Shown here: positions 10,383-21,619 of the stretch, one piece after another | Layout of the letters: each line of letters begins with the position of its first letter | Numbering within the stretch: the first letter of the stretch is position 1 | Origin: Termitomyces sp. T153 | Lineage: Eukaryota > Basidiomycota > Agaricomycetes > Agaricales > Lyophyllaceae | NCBI GenBank assembly: GCA_018296165.2 | Contig: JACKQL020000069.1 | Span: 1 to 64,000, forward strand | Reading direction: 5' to 3' | Length of the DNA: 64,000 nt | Translations under genes and position numbers: made by a program | The notes under the pieces: model-generated | Told to the model about the DNA's origin: nothing | Database searches by the model: none | What the model saw: only the letters and a program-made list of their open reading frames with translations

Positions 10383-11541
10383 TCACGAGAAAAAATCTTG
10401 ATCGACATATGTCCTCGTTTCTGTGTACACAGGTATCTTTGTCCTTGAGATGTTGCCGCTGGAGTGTTGCCCCTCTTGATCGATTTCAGTGTCCCGCGGC
10501 CGCGACTTGCTGATACACGCTACTATGAGTGTCGGTGCAATCCCCTGGAAGGCCATGTATTCTTTCATATGCATATTGGAATGGAAAGGTTGGCATACCG
10601 TACATGCTTTCCAGAATGCGAATGCGTATTCGAATGCGGGGCCAAGGACAAGGTAAGAAATGAGCGCAAAGAGCGTTGCAAAGCAGTACAACGCCGCTGA
10701 CTCGACTAAAATCTCAATTATTTTAGCGTAGGAACGCATTCCCCCTGCCTTTACGAGGCGATAGATGATGGAAGCAGTACAGAAGATCGGTGTAGCCAAC
10801 ATCAGGGACCAAAAGGGAATTAAGAAGCTATTGCTCGCTCGAGATACAGCTTCAATGAGTTCGGCAATGGACATTCCTTAAGTCCCAAGTCAGAGAAGAA
10901 CAATAGTGGTTGATAACGCGACAAACCTAACGTGACTATGGTGAATATAATGGGAAGGATGATGACCTTCCACTTCCTTCCCCAAATGACGAAGGTACGC
11001 CATATCTGTCAAATGGTCAAGACTTATGAGTAGGAGATCAAACATATATATACTAGGATGAAATTCAAGGTACTCACCGAGATGCAATCAGCAAGTAACA
11101 CGTTCACGGCTTCGAATGCATTCGTTGCAACGAACCAGTTAGGGTATCCATTCAAAGCTGCGACAATCGACTCTGGAGAGTCACCATTAACAATGAATGC
11201 ATGTCGAACATATGCCCAGTATACTGCGAGATCAGCGGTTGTTAGAACGAAAAGTAGGGTCATGACGATAGTCATCCCCAACCGAAACTGCCTCTGATGC
11301 TCGAAACCAGTCCCTAGGAGCATTGAATCATCAAGCAAGACCGGAAACGAATCAAAATGAAGGACACACAGATTCTGGAAAGTGCGACAAGAAATACTAC
11401 GAGATGAACGCCTTGCATCGAATACTTGTACTTTTTGACAGATAGACTGCAAAACGAATCATTTTACGCACCTTGCATCAATGCCTCGAAAATGACTGCG
11501 TTGAAGTAGGTCTAGATGATCCCCTTTATGAAAGCATCCAT
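10383..11541 (-). pseudogene. Multi-pass membrane protein, tandem paralogue 1, with premature stop
   Basis: Read on the minus strand from ATG at 11541. Exon 1 (11472-11541) reads MDAFIKGII-stop-TYFNAV; the TAG (plus 11512-11514, codon 10) replaces the Gln found in paralogue 2. Later exons encode GVHLVVFLVALSRIC, RQFRLGMTIVMTLLFVLTTA (to ...VLLADCIS), IWRTFVIWGRKWKVIILP, GMSIAELIEAVSRASN and a C-terminal GIAPTLIVACISKS with a short tail ending at 10383. About seven hydrophobic segments are predicted by eye. This fits a large Agaricomycete family of seven-helix proteins of unknown function. All splice sites and the rest of the frame are intact, so the stop is recent. Use of a downstream ATG (codon 22) could give a truncated protein; otherwise it is a young pseudogene. 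Confidence 0.75.
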
Positions 11542-13162
11542 GATTCTGATCGTTCTGAGCTGAAGGCAGGTCGAAGGAAAATTTCAACGGTATTTCTTTT
11601 ATAATGGGTCTCGGCGCTATCACATAACCTATTTATGGAATGCGAGAACGCTCAACGAGAGAATGTCAGAGTGAAAATATATTGAGGTGATAATACGCAT
11701 GTACCGCTCCACATGAGAGGGCGCCCATTATTGAGCGCTGAGGACCGATCAAAAAAGTTCAGTCCAAGACTTAAGCACTTCGAAAAGAGATCTCCGTAGA
11801 ACATTTTGGCCTAGGGGCCCCATTGACACAATATCGAGGATGAGTTGTGCGGAAGCCCACATGGCAAGTACACACCAGGATATGTCAAATAGATTTATGT
11901 AGGACTTTGTTCACCCGCCATATGATTGGAACTGTTTAGCGAGACATTTGCCTATAAGGAGCACAAACATGATGAAATCTTGTTCGGGACTTGTGCTTCT
12001 ATGGCGAGACGTTGATGCTCCGTAAAGCCAGATCCATCCCAATATAGGGAATCGAAAACCACGTTCCTAGACTAGTGAGAACAGCAAACGTCGCCGGTGC
12101 ATTCCGATGGCGCTAGAGTCTATTATCTGTTCAGACTGCCATGTAAGCTCGTATGGTTTTCTTACGCAGACAGAAAACAGAACAAGACCACGCTATGGAT
12201 TCGAGAGAGAGAGAGACAGGAAGAGCCAGAGAAAAGTAGAGCTAGTGTACGGACAGAAAGATTCCGGATCAGTAAGTCCTGTCAGCTCGATAGCTATCTA
12301 GTAGCCATTAAGGTTCTGTCAAGTATCCGTAAGTAGTAATCATAGTGACGCACAGGATTACATGCCACCGCAATCGGTCCTTTCTTGCACTTGATATGAT
12401 CCACGACCTGCGATTGAAACCTCAACAAACAAACCATGTATTAATAAGGATAGTATAACATCGAAGGCGTGAGGGGGCATGGTGCCTGCTCACAGCAAGA
12501 TAGGAGGAAGTTGTCTTGCGAAGTGCATAACGATCGGTAGACACAATAAGGGTGTAAGAAGACATGATATTGTCGAGAGGGCAAAGCGTCCGTACAAGAG
12601 CTCACCGCAAGATAGATCCTAATAGAAAGTTGTATTTTGAGGAGTTGAGTGTATGACAATTAGCAAACGACGAGCATCGTGCTTGAGCGAGCGGGATCAT
12701 TCAAGTACAAGAGCATCATATACCTGGCAGATATCGCGCTTATCAAGTTCCATAGAACGTTTTCCTCTTGCGCTAAGGCACTTCCTTGTGGACTGTAGTG
12801 ACGTAGTATGACGCGATTGTCGTGAAAAATGGACTTCTCAACTGCAAAATGCAAAAAAAAACACGCGAAAAAGTAGAAACTCGTTGACGGATACGTGGCA
12901 AAGCACTGTATCGGGCATTTCCGAGCACGAATAAAGCCTTTTCCATTCCCCGGAGCATGGTACGCGTACAACACGACGATCATGCTTGAAGGGTCTTACT
13001 TCTCTGTTACCCATTAACTATCTCAAGTCGACCAAAAAGTACAAAGTATCTTGTCTTACATATTGTATGGACTACTCATACACTCATGAATAATGATCTA
13101 CTATTTTCTCTGACCCTACGCAACTACTGATCTGACTGATGAATACTATCCCATAACTTGTT
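11542..13162. other. Spacer between the tandem membrane-protein genes, with duplicated 5' flank
   Basis: No gene is recognised in 1.6 kb. About 316 bp upstream of paralogue 1 (near 11857-11940) lies GCCCACATGGCAAGTACACACC, followed by GTTCACCCGCC; a counterpart GCCCACACGGAAAGTCCACACT...GTTCGCCCATC lies about 303 bp upstream of paralogue 2 (near 14655-14740). The duplication therefore included at least 0.4 kb of 5' flank. A T-rich TTTCTTTTATAATG/CTTCTTTTATACTATA element about 45-50 bp upstream of each start is also shared. Confidence 0.55.
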
Positions 13163-14352
13163 CTACATTGAATTTGAATTCGAAGCGTGGCCAGCAACTC
13201 CCTTTCCGGAATCTCGAGAAAAGTTCCGATCAATGTACGTCCTCGTTTCAGCGTGTACGCGTATTCCTGTGTTTGTGCTACTGAAGAGATGCTCCTCGGT
13301 CTCGGTAAACCCAGAGTTTTTCCTTATTCCTGACTTGCCAGCGACCATACGCGCTACTATGAGTGTGGGTGCAATTCCCTGAATGGAGTTAGTTATCTTC
13401 TACATGAAACATTGGAGAGGTTAGCATACCGTACATGCTTTCCAGAACGTGAATGCATATTCGAATGGGGGGCCCAAAATAAGAAAAGAAATCAGTGCAA
13501 AGAGTGTTGCGAAGCAGTATAACGCCGCTGACTCAACAAGAATCTTGATTATTGTGGCGTAAGAACGTGTTCCTCCTGCTCTTATGAGGCGATAGATGAT
13601 GGAAGTAGTGCAGAAGATCGGTGTAACCAACATCAGGGACCAAAAGGCTGTTAAGAATCCAGTGGTGCTTGTTCGAGATATAGCCTCACAGAGTTCCGCA
13701 ATGGACATCCCTTAAGCCCAGTGTCAACAAATGGAGACATGGTTGTTTAAATGTAACAGACCTGTGGTGAGTACGGTAAAGACAATGGGAATCATGATGA
13801 CTTTCCACTTCCTTCCGAAAACGACGAAGGTACGCCATATCTATCAGATGTAATTGGGAAGATATTCAGATTGCCACGTGCACAGGCTTACCGAAACGCA
13901 ATCAGCTAGAAAAACATTCACAGCTTCGAATACATTTGTTGCAAGAAACCAGGTAGGATACTCATTCAAAGCCCCAGCGATGGACTCTGGAGAGTCTCCA
14001 TGAACAATGAATGCATGTCGAACATATGCCCAATATACGGCGAGATCGGCAGTTGTTAGAACGAAAAGTAAGGTCATAACGATAGTCATCCACAGCCGAA
14101 ACTGCCTCAAATCCTTGAAACAGGTCCCTTAGTAGAAAGTATCAGACAGTTGAAAAAAGCTAAAGATGAAATAAGATAAAGCAATGACACACAGAGTCTG
14201 GAAAGTGCAACAAGGAACACGACAAGATGAATGCCTGGAACCAAATATCAATTGAAATCCATAGAACGATTCTTCTGCGTACCTTGCATCAACGCCGCGA
14301 AAATTACCGTGTTGAAGTAGGTTTGGATGATTTTTTTCGTGAGGGACTCCAT
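13163..14352 (-). CDS. Multi-pass membrane protein of unknown function, tandem paralogue 2
   Basis: The start is ATG at 14352 (MESLTKKIIQTYFNTVIFAA). Exon 1 is 14283-14352; further exons give GIHLVVFLVALSRLC, LRQFRLWMTIVMTLLFVLTT, IWRTFVVFGRKWKVIMIPIV and MSIAELCEAISRTSTTGFLT. The last exon begins GIAPTLIVARMVAG and ends at TAG 13163-13165. Exon-intron positions match paralogue 1, including an identical 70-nt first exon and the G|GA ATG junction before MSIAEL. About seven hydrophobic helices separated by short loops and a charged cytosolic-looking tail are visible. The family is common and expanded in mushrooms, but its function is not known to me. The frame is open throughout, so this copy is probably functional. 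Confidence 0.72.
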
Positions 14353-14927
14353 GTTCCTAAGCTGAAGACAGAACTAAGGGGGGTTTCAGCAATACTTCTT
14401 TTATACTATATCTCCAGTCCAGCAAGCAACTGATTGTCAAATTCAGGAATGTTCCACGAAACGAAAGTCTAAGTTGAGGTGAGAATACAGGTAATCTCGT
14501 AACTTGTTGACGTGATAGTGTATGAAAGCACCCGTCTTGATTTCATGATTGGAGGACAAGAATAGTTAAAGAGGGTTCGGCCTCTTGAAGGTATGTGCAC
14601 TTTCATGATATTTCTTACAAGAGAACCCACGATAATAAGCATGTCGTTTGGAGGCCCACACGGAAAGTCCACACTAATAACCTCACCTGGAGTCTTGACT
14701 GAGTCAGTATGTTTAGTCCTCTGTTCGCCCATCGAACGATTGGATCTTGATTGATTGTTCTAGAGAGGCATCCGTCGACGGTCTACAGTCATGACACGAC
14801 AAAATCATGATTTCAAAAGAATGGTTTTTTATACATGGTCCTCAATCAGAACAAATCTACATGGAAACAGGAAATTGGTACTTACCTGATACGCCAATCA
14901 TTCATCTCGTAATTACACACGTGTTGG
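14353..14927. other. 5' flank of paralogue 2, no gene recognised
   Basis: This contains the duplicated promoter-side blocks shared with the paralogue 1 flank (near 14392-14405 and 14655-14740). No other feature was seen. Confidence 0.45.
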
Positions 14928-15323
14928 TCAAATGGGAGAGATCTGTGGGGGGGCAGGACAACGCGATCCCGGCCATTTAGCAGGAATACTACGGCGGTAG
15001 CACAGCCTGATGGTAGTAGTCGGTCGGCAGATTGACATCACTCTATTCTCCAGGGTCGCGCTGTCATAGACACGCCCTAGCGTAGAGACAAGCCACTTCA
15101 AGAGCAACATTTCGCTAAGGAGATCGCTGGGGATCAGCATAAGTCGCCATGTCATGATTCCATAGATATTGTACTGCCGTTGCCCAAACATATGGTAAAG
15201 ATAGTATGGCAAGCGGAATAGTACTTTCTTCCGAGATGCCCAGTAGAGCTGCATCCAAGTGACGACCTCATAGACAAACAGATAATCACAATCTTTAGCT
15301 AAAATGCCAGGAATGACTCCCAC
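14928..15323 (-). pseudogene. Possible fragment of a DUF6533-type membrane protein
   Basis: A minus-strand frame carries CDYLFVYEVVTWMQLYWASR followed by KKVLFRLPYYLYHMFG, which resembles the DUF6533 N-terminal block (D-x-L-x-x-x-E-V-x-x-x-W then a helix and an R-Y) of Agaricomycete multi-pass proteins. The rest of the frame is not recognisable, and no flanking exons with the usual membrane helices were found. It is best read as a decayed exon; chance similarity is possible. Confidence 0.3.
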
Positions 15324-15509
15324 TCAACTTTCACTTGACTATCTGACAGATTCTCACAACGTCAGTCACACTAGGTGCAGGACAGCGGCCATACAAGCAC
15401 CAAAGGCAATCTTGAGGCTGCTTATTTACCTCCCACGTCATAGCCTACGTACCGGCCTTCTCAGCTTCTAACATAACGAGGTCTCTGTAACGGAGTACAA
15501 GTTGGTACT

Positions 15510-15862
15510 TCAGGTTTGCGGGCCGCGAAACCAAACCTCTCCCCTCAAGTCGTCCACTGGGGGCAGATAGACCTCTCCATCCTTGAGAACAGGCAAAATA
15601 TCATATGCCCAAAGTAACTTATGGTAGATGGCAACAATTTCAGTAGCCACGCGCCATTCAAGCAGGAACACATTACTTGCCTTGATAATGCGATATACAT
15701 CCCTGTACTGCAAGATACATTCCAGGACAGATCCTACGACCACTGGCATAGCCGAAAGCTATCTTGTATGATTTATCGTCTGAATTGCGTAAGAATCGTT
15801 CCGGCTTGAAGGTCTCAGGTTTGGGAAGCAGTCTGGGTCAGCCATGATAGTACTGCGCACAA
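15510..15862 (-). pseudogene. Cytochrome P450 remnant, heme-binding end
   Basis: On the minus strand near 15850 the translation gives TIMADPDCFP, then (after a one-base shift) KPETFKPERFL, and then FGYASGRRICPGMYLA at about 15720-15770. The last is the P450 heme-ligand signature F-G-x-x-x-x-R-x-C-P-G, with the Cys present. A third frame gives LLWAYDILPVLKDGEVYLPP, the usual C-terminal strand region, ending near 15510. The missing base between DCFP and KPET, the missing in-frame link after MYLA, and the absence of I-helix or ExxR exons upstream indicate a truncated, frameshifted pseudogene. Confidence 0.75.
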
Positions 15863-16595
15863 AGATCAGCAGGGATAGTCCAAAATCTTATGCGACTGCC
15901 AGCAGCAGCTAAACTAGCAAGGATTGATAGAGTCATATCGTACAATACAATGGTATATGTTATGATGATGAATAGATTACTTAGTCCTTTAGCGCTTACT
16001 CTTACGGCCCCCCAGGATCTTGCTCTAGTCAGAATAAACCGCTCAATAGCGAAAACGTCCGCAACTTTTCCTGTATGCAGCTACGTCCAAAGACCTCCAG
16101 TAAACTTTGCAGGACACGTCGCTGTCCCTTTCTACGTCCCACTGTAAACTGTAAACTTCAAAGCGTTGTGGTCTCTCGTCTATGACGCGTTTTAACCTCT
16201 TACAGACCTTTTCTCCCGGTATGCTGTCAGTGTACATGTGTACCATCACTCACTTTCCTTGACTTAAAAAGATATTTGCGCTACTTTTCTTTAATTTTGC
16301 ATTAAGGCTTATACAAAAGTATCTTAGACGTCGACCAGGATTGAGCACAAGACCCGGATAGATCGATAATACCACCAACCTGGACCCATGGCAGCTTGAT
16401 TCTGTTGTCAAGTTTGTACCTGGTAGCTTCTAGTAGCATCACTTCGTAATTGCAAGTGGACGGACTGAGCCTGAGACACCTGGGCGATTTCTCTAGTGTC
16501 ATCCGCCTACCTCAACCACGCCTCTCACTATCTGTGTAACTTTTAGTGTTGAACCGCCTGGAGCGTTCACATCCTTTCGCTGCGTCTTTGCACCG
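15863..16595. other. Intergenic, no feature recognised
   Basis: No P450 upstream exons, RNA genes or repeats were recognised on either strand in these 0.7 kb. Confidence 0.4.
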
Positions 16596-17334
16596 ATGGA
16601 TTTGATTCTCTGCTTTAACAATCCGCAGAAGACTGCCTTGATTTCCCCTAATGGCACGACTCATTACGAAATCTCCACGTCGAAAACCAGCACGTCCAGA
16701 GAGACGCACGGCGTGTTCTTGTCCAAGATAACACAGTCGCAGGACGGTGCTGTCGTTGGCGAGATCGAATGGGGGGACTGTTTCACTCCGACCTTTGTTC
16801 GCTGTCCCCTTTTACGTGGCTTAGGAGGTTACGTAGGAAAGATGGGCATCGGGATGACAGCGAGGACTTTCCTGTATAAGCGGAGTCCTTTTAGTGAGTA
16901 TGTGCTGGACATCTCCTTCTCCGGCTAGTTGACGACTGACATTCGACTTGGATCGTAGTTCCAGGTACTTCGTTGATAACGATGGCGTCGAGTATAGATG
17001 GAAGACACATAAAGGTGTCGGATGCGTCGTAAGCTCCCGCGACAGAGTTCAAAGCTTCCTCGTCGTTGATGACAAGTAGCTCACAAGCGTCCACGATAAC
17101 AGGGAGATTGCAAAGTACACGGCTGGCAGCCGCATAGAGGGTTTTTTCGCAGGTGAAAAGAAGACCTTTCTACGAATCCAGCCTTGTTCCCTCGACCTCG
17201 ACCTCCTTGTCCTTTCATTTGCAGTCATGGAAAAGAAAAGACGCGAGCGGGCGGGCGACCTTGCGGGCTTAGTTCCTCACGAAGACGATGATGCGTTGGG
17301 TGACGGGGCAGGGGATGGAGGAGGCGAGGCATAA
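16596..17334 (+). CDS. DUF6593 domain protein
   Basis: Three exons: 16596-16897, 16959-17028 and 17080-17334 (introns GTATGT...CGTAG, 61 nt, and GTAAGC...AAGTAG, 51 nt), 208 residues. The start MDLILCFNNPQKTALISPNG and THYEISTSKTST, the central EIEWG, the splice-spanning DSRYFVDNDGVEYRWK, and the C-terminal REIAKYTAGSRIEGFFAGEK...VMEKKRRERAG follow the basidiomycete DUF6593 pattern, whose last strand normally ends EKKRR. The tail is acidic. Both introns are needed to connect conserved parts; without the second an in-frame TAG truncates the protein. Function unknown; the family is expanded in Agaricomycetes and probably secreted or cytosolic beta-sheet proteins. Confidence 0.75.
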
Positions 17335-17618
17335 GGATCGTCCGGTGCGTAGACCGCGCTGGTAATCCATTTTACCCCTATTTTCGTTCTTTGGTTCATC
17401 TTTGAGATCTTCACTTGCCTGTGATTCGCGCAGTGTCAGGATATATTACCACTCCAATCTTGACTCTTGCAAGCTTGAAAAACGAGAACTCTTGTGGGTT
17501 TGTTTCATAGCGAATCATAAATAATTAATTGAAATCTACATACAATATCAGGGTTTCCAGGTTGAAACCCCATTCCCCAGGCGACCACTGTAGGGCTACA
17601 CCGATAGAAAGTATGCAA

Positions 17619-18970
17619 TCAACCATACCACTTCTCCCCAAGCCTGAATTTGGCTGGCGGCCGCTGCGGAATTTTAGACTCTGTAATGTCAAAGACCTCT
17701 ATTGCACGCTGGTAAGGAAATGAGTCGCGGGTATATATATGCGGGAGGGTCATTGCCCACCTTCCAGGTCGCCATGTCGAACTCGAACACCTTTTGTCGC
17801 TTTTGCAATCCTCCTGCATAATCAGCATCTGAGGGTTGCTCACAAATGACTGGTTGCATGCGATCAACAATGATCTTGCGATTCTAACGTAACTTTCGAC
17901 TTACAGACTTCTGGTTCACCATCTTCATTTGTCTCGAACGCGACTTTACCATCACGAATCAAGAATGAAAGGTAGAAGACGTTCTCAACAGATTGAGCGA
18001 AGTCATTCGGATTGATGACAAACTCGAAGAAATTGACTGGTTCCCCTATCTCGGTTAGAATGGCTTCCAGCTGGAATACCATGGTCAAGACGTCCCAAAT
18101 AAACGCTTGAGATTCTTGACTTACTTGAGCAACATTCTTCGTTGTCTCATTTTCCGAGCGCGCAATGTCTCCTTCTTTCAGCTCTTGTGGTTTACGCAGA
18201 TCTTCTTGATTTTTCTCAAGTTTAGCACGCTTGACTGGCGCGCGCGTCTTCTGCTCTAATGATAATGGGCCTAGCCTGATGATACATGAGAAATTAGTCT
18301 AGTCAGATGAATAATGAAGAACTGCACATGTATCCCATGACTGGTACCCGACGGCTCTTCGCCAATGCCTTGCGACCAATCTTGGCCCATTCAAGCGGTC
18401 TTGTAACATTGTCGACGTATTCCTCATCAGAATCTCCGTTGGCATGATCCTCCAACGACTTGCGACCACCCATAAAAGTGACAAGCTTTGCGACAAAATC
18501 GTCGATGTCGAATGACCCCGATCCAGACTTCATTGCACGCGCTTTTTGTGCACCCATGGTAGAAGCCATCAGAAGAAAATGCGAGTCCAATGTTGCCTCC
18601 TGAGGTCCCTTGACTGGACTAGACTCGTTATTACTGTATACATGTTCAGGTGTTCCATAGACACACCTTTGTCGAATAATATATCTGCTTGTTGAACTTG
18701 TTTCATCAGCTGCTCGGCCGACAAATCATTTGGGTTTGACTGATGTTCTATAGTTTTAAAATGGCACTAGTGACAATTGTAAAGCTCAGGCGTGATTACC
18801 TTCTACTACCCTTGCTAGTGAGCGGTAGTTCTTTCTCACTGTACGTTTCTCTTCTGGGTCCTGATCGGGGTCATAAACGAAGTCTGAGGAGAATTGGATG
18901 ATTGAAATGCAAAACGAGTATGTAAATGCGCACCGTTGTTAGTGACATCGTCCATCTCCACATCGGACAT
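17619..18970 (-). CDS. NSE4: Non-structural maintenance of chromosomes element 4 (Smc5-6 kleisin)
   Basis: The start at 18970 reads MSDVEMDDVTNN. Following exons give a Nse4 N-terminal helix region (RSYRSLAR-like), then QEATLDSHFLLMASTMGAQK, the FDIDDFVAKLVTFMGG block, and RPLEWAKIGRKAL. The C-terminal winged-helix half contains TMVFQLEAILTEIGEPVNFF, FVINPNDFAQSVENVFYLSF and the hallmark DGKVAFETNEDGEPEV. The last junction joins FDMATWK to RAIEVFDITESKIPQRPP across a GTGGGC...CCAG intron (about 17707-17760). It ends at TGA 17619-17621. Nse4 bridges the Smc5-Smc6 heads with Nse1/Nse3 and is essential for DNA repair and resolving recombination intermediates. About seven short introns. Convergent with the DUF6593 gene. 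Confidence 0.88.
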
Positions 18971-19524
18971 AGTGAAAAAGTTTACTTATGATGCTGTTGG
19001 CGACGAGAGGAAGGAAGATAAGCGCCTCGTTGTCATTTGTTTGGTCGACGCGTCCTCGTCAGAATGCTGGAATTAAATTAGGAATAAACGCGTCGTCGGA
19101 ACTCGGATATGACGGGATTTAGAGCCATGAGCAGAATGTATCTACAGTGACCGGTCGCACATAACAGAGGAGAGGAAAATAGAGTCTAAGATGTAGCTCG
19201 AGCTTCTAACAATTGTTGATATGGAGCTATGTGGAGGAATATATCAGAACACTGCTGAATTGAAATTAGCCGAGCTTGCATATCTCAGTCTGTAACGTGT
19301 CTTCCACTCATCCGACCTCGAGGAACAACGTGCATAGTTAATAAATGTACTGTTGCTTGTGTGATACTGACACATGTGTACATAGATGCAGAAAAACTAG
19401 GCGATAAACTCCCAAATACCCATAAATACCAAAAATCTTGCCTCCCTGCCCCCTCATCCTTATAACATTCCTCTCCAGGTCAATGTGGCATACATATAAC
19501 AGAAGAGTTGATCAACCAATATCT
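18971..19524. other. Intergenic between NSE4 and HAT1
   Basis: This holds the NSE4 promoter side and the HAT1 3' flank. No gene, RNA or repeat was recognised. Confidence 0.45.
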
Positions 19525-21353
19525 TTAGGACACCATAGCCAATATTCTCGAATAATCTTGTCTGACGCTCTGGTAAGTTTCTTCCAGCTTTTCGAGGCGC
19601 TCCTCTTTTTCTAATTGAGCAAGTATTTCCTGCACAGACAAAGACACCATTACGACTTGAATACGATGGAAGATGGAAACTTACGAAATTGAAACGATAA
19701 AGCCTCTCTTTAACCTGTACTCGATATGCACGCTCGGCGGCAGCATCTGATGAGTCGAGGCGGAGGAGAAGGAGCATTTCGACTAAACGATGAAATTGCC
19801 GCTGCAAAGGTTTGGTCAATGACCGTTAAGTCTCGAAACGGAAAGTACTCACGCCAGCAATTTTCAAATCGTTTCGCCATTTCTCCAGCCAAGCTTTGTT
19901 ACTTGGAGGACCCATTTTGCCCCGCGCGGTAGTGACAATTTTTCCCCCTTTGCCACTCTTTCCAGCTCGTCCGACTCCTCCAACGCGTCCTCCTCCATGT
20001 GTCACAGCCTCACTGCCAAACCCTTCCTCCATGAATTGCTGGTTGTACAATAGCATTCGAAGGTCGTTCCTGTCTCGGAGGTCCTCGAAAGCTTCTGCAG
20101 GATCCTCAACAGTCAACTCTGCGATGTTAGGTCGTGAAAGGGTGTATTGATAAATTGCTTTATAGAGTTCCGCTAAGTGTATGCGTCAACACGGTTTGAT
20201 TCGCGAACACACAACTTTCTTACATCCGTGGCCACGGTGTTGATATGGAGGAAGAATCACAAATTGACTGTGGACCGGAAGTCAGCAGTGGTGACTCTAA
20301 ATTTACAGCAGTAAACACCTCAGCCTCATACGCGTTTTCTCGGGGAAAAAATAGAAGGGATAAAGTGATGAATATCCAACAAAGTGATAGGTGGCCGCAT
20401 TCGGTGCTTCACTTCTCTTGCGCTTTTCATATCTGACGAATAAAGTAAGTTCCTGCGTGGTCAAGGTTGGAATACTGACATACAGGACAACAAATTCCCA
20501 GGAGTCCTCATCTTCATTGATATATGACCCTGCTTCAATATACAACAAAATAAATATTTGCATCCTGCGGTGAAGCTCTTTAAATCCAGAGGTGTTCCAA
20601 GTTGCCTGTAAGCCGAATCAAATAAATCCATATATCAGTAGAAAAGGACTTACGTGATACGCTTCAAACACGACGGAATCCTCACGCCCTGGGTCCAAAC
20701 TTTGAGAGGATGACGTGGCCTTTCCTTTTTCTGTTGAAGCAGACAGCGCAGGGCGTGTATAAGAATGAACAAGCTGCCCGAGGGGTTGGAAAGTTGTCGC
20801 GTCTTCTTCTACGAAAGCGAGGAACTTCTGTTCATCCTTGAAGTAACCTGTTTGGTCTCAACAATATGTACAACAGGATATAGCGGAACACACCTGGTGG
20901 AATGAAGCGGCTGAGTATTCCTTCCACATCATCCACCGTTGATGTAGAGTCAAGTTTGTTGGTATATTTAATGTTAAGATATTGAATTAGCGAGCCGGAC
21001 GCGAATCTTAACTGAAATTCTTGCTAGTAAGATACATTCATTTGCAATCGATATTGAACTCACGTCGATTTCAAGGCCTTGGTATCCGTAAAGCTTTTCA
21101 TCCTCTCCGTAAATCTAAGCGCGGTTAACCAGGCTAATACAGAGCGAGGAGATTAAGAACTAACTGGATAAGTAAAAGTCGGGTGGAATTCATATAATTC
21201 ATCTTCTGCGAAGCTCTTGGTGTCCTCTGTTGACCTGACTAGGATTGGCGCGCCGCAAAATATTAGCACAAGACCTAACACCGTGACGAAGTTTGTGAGC
21301 TCACCTAGCGTTAGCTTCAACGCCTCGTTCGCGTCGGCAGTCCAATCTCCCAT
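19525..21353 (-). CDS. HAT1: Histone acetyltransferase type B catalytic subunit
   Basis: The start at 21353 reads MGDWTADANEALKLTL. Next exons read STEDTKSFAEDELYEFHPTF then IYGEDEKLYGYQGLEIDLRF and STVDDVEGILSRFIPPG, the Hat1 N-terminal domain. The acetyltransferase domain follows: YFFPEKTRMRLR, then QFVILPPYQHRGHG, the acetyl-CoA-binding motif A (Q/RxxGxG), then AELTVEDPAEAFEDLRDRND, where Glu/Asp residues assist catalysis. The C-terminus VKERLYRFNFEILAQLEKEE ends at TAA 19525-19527. Many short introns interrupt it. The enzyme acetylates free histone H4 on K5 and K12 with its WD40 partner Hat2 before chromatin assembly. A Gly-rich insert (GGGRVGGVGRAGKSGKGGK) after the acidic block is unusual but in frame. 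Confidence 0.9.
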
Positions 21354-21619
21354 GGTACGTGTCAGTCTTGATTAAATGCAAGAGGGACTGTGGGTAAACC
21401 AAGAATTCAAGAAGAGAGCTGGCGAGAAGTGATCTTGACGCGTTATTTGATCTTGTTATAGTGAGAAACTGTACTCGCATCGAAGCTGACACATTTGAGC
21501 TAATAGCCACGAGCAAAGGAAACTAGTATAAAGGTCGGTACATTATTGAGTTACTACAGGTATGAAGATATAGAAACGAATAAAAATACGGGTGGAATAA
21601 CTTATGACTATGAATATTA

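Noticed and set aside
12660..12983. Minus-strand 107-codon frame as a gene
   Set aside because: No homology, no splice partners, and it lies in the duplicated spacer.
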